Positions 63,948 to 64,000 of a stretch of DNA of 64,000 nucleotides are shown here, piece after piece. The stretch is taken from assembly GCF_001747895.1 (NCBI RefSeq), contig NZ_LNNB01000003.1, positions 28,060 to 92,059 on the forward strand. The letters run 5' to 3'. Position 1 is the stretch's first letter, and every line of letters starts with the position of its first letter. The notes beneath the pieces are model-generated. The model saw nothing but the letters and a program-made list of their open reading frames with translations, did not search any database and was not told the DNA's origin. The DNA comes from Staphylococcus equorum. GTDB taxonomy: Bacteria > Bacillota > Bacilli > Staphylococcales > Staphylococcaceae. The translations under genes were made by a program, and so were the position numbers.

Positions 63948-64000
63948 TTTGTTAAACGATCGTTATTAAGACGATATTAGATTTTGAAACGATTAAGAGA

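Noticed and set aside
1..64000. CRISPR arrays, tRNA or rRNA genes, prophage and plasmid functions
   Set aside because: No regularly spaced repeats, no cloverleaf with CCA-like ends and no ribosomal RNA signature were seen; no integrase or replication gene is present.

Overview
The window reads as a chromosomal segment of a coagulase-negative Staphylococcus, most likely of the S. saprophyticus/xylosus/equorum group. The base composition is AT-rich (about one third GC by eye), and there are strong AGGAGG-type ribosome binding sites with some TTG and GTG starts. The segment carries staphylococcal signature blocks: parB followed by a Met T-box and metI-metC-metF-metE plus a cyclase gene, the fadX-E-D-B-A beta-oxidation operon, a cysteine/sulfate assimilation operon, and IsaB-like and NDxxF-lipoprotein remnants. 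The species call is inference. I see no rRNA, tRNA, CRISPR array or intact insertion sequence.

Layout. 1-330: end of an SDR oxidoreductase. 446-3235 (minus): a ferrochelatase-like gene, catalase and a small PH-like gene, behind two tandem PerR-type boxes. 3683-6962 (minus): an apparent sigma-B operon (membrane protein, general stress 17M-like protein, two-gene ABC exporter). A VLRF1-type release-factor-like gene with a weaker sigma-B-like promoter diverges from it. 8338-10104 (minus): a SEDS polymerase coupled to a PAP2 phosphatase. 10360-12610: a methyltransferase, adenosine deaminase and a small membrane protein. 12683-22257 (minus): cysH, cysJ, cysI, the three siroheme genes, a TSUP transporter, sat and cysC, a complete route from sulfate to sulfide including the siroheme cofactor. 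22667-25709: flavohemoglobin and an amidohydrolase. 26016-34556: parB, then the T-box-controlled methionine operon. 34871-37692: a LytTR/DUF3021 regulatory pair and a second cysJ-type flavoprotein. 37801-45750 (minus): the fad operon with cre-like sites. 46090-49440 (minus): a universal stress protein, a Fur-box siderophore-binding lipoprotein, three tiny membrane proteins and a frameshifted lipoprotein.

49993-56084: an unrecognised gene with an inverted repeat in its promoter, an ArsR regulator with two matching operators and a pair of half-size DMT transporters, and a YknX-YknY-YknZ-type export complex facing a divergent YknW-like gene. 56453-63947 is the most accessory-looking part. It holds an orphan TarG-like permease, a broken IsaB-family gene, two small double-glycine-leader peptides (a probable two-peptide class IIb bacteriocin), a small antisense membrane protein (candidate immunity), a C39-peptidase ABC exporter, and an XRE regulator overlapping a YidC-type insertase.

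How the parts work together. Sulfate assimilation (cys) feeds sulfide to cysteine and then to methionine through metI/metC/metF/metE. Heme supply (ferrochelatase) is coupled to catalase under likely peroxide control. The last 8 kb look like a bacteriocin island whose peptide pair is short enough to be missed by ordinary gene calling. A family of about 100-bp intergenic repeats with compensating inverted-repeat arms is scattered through the window.
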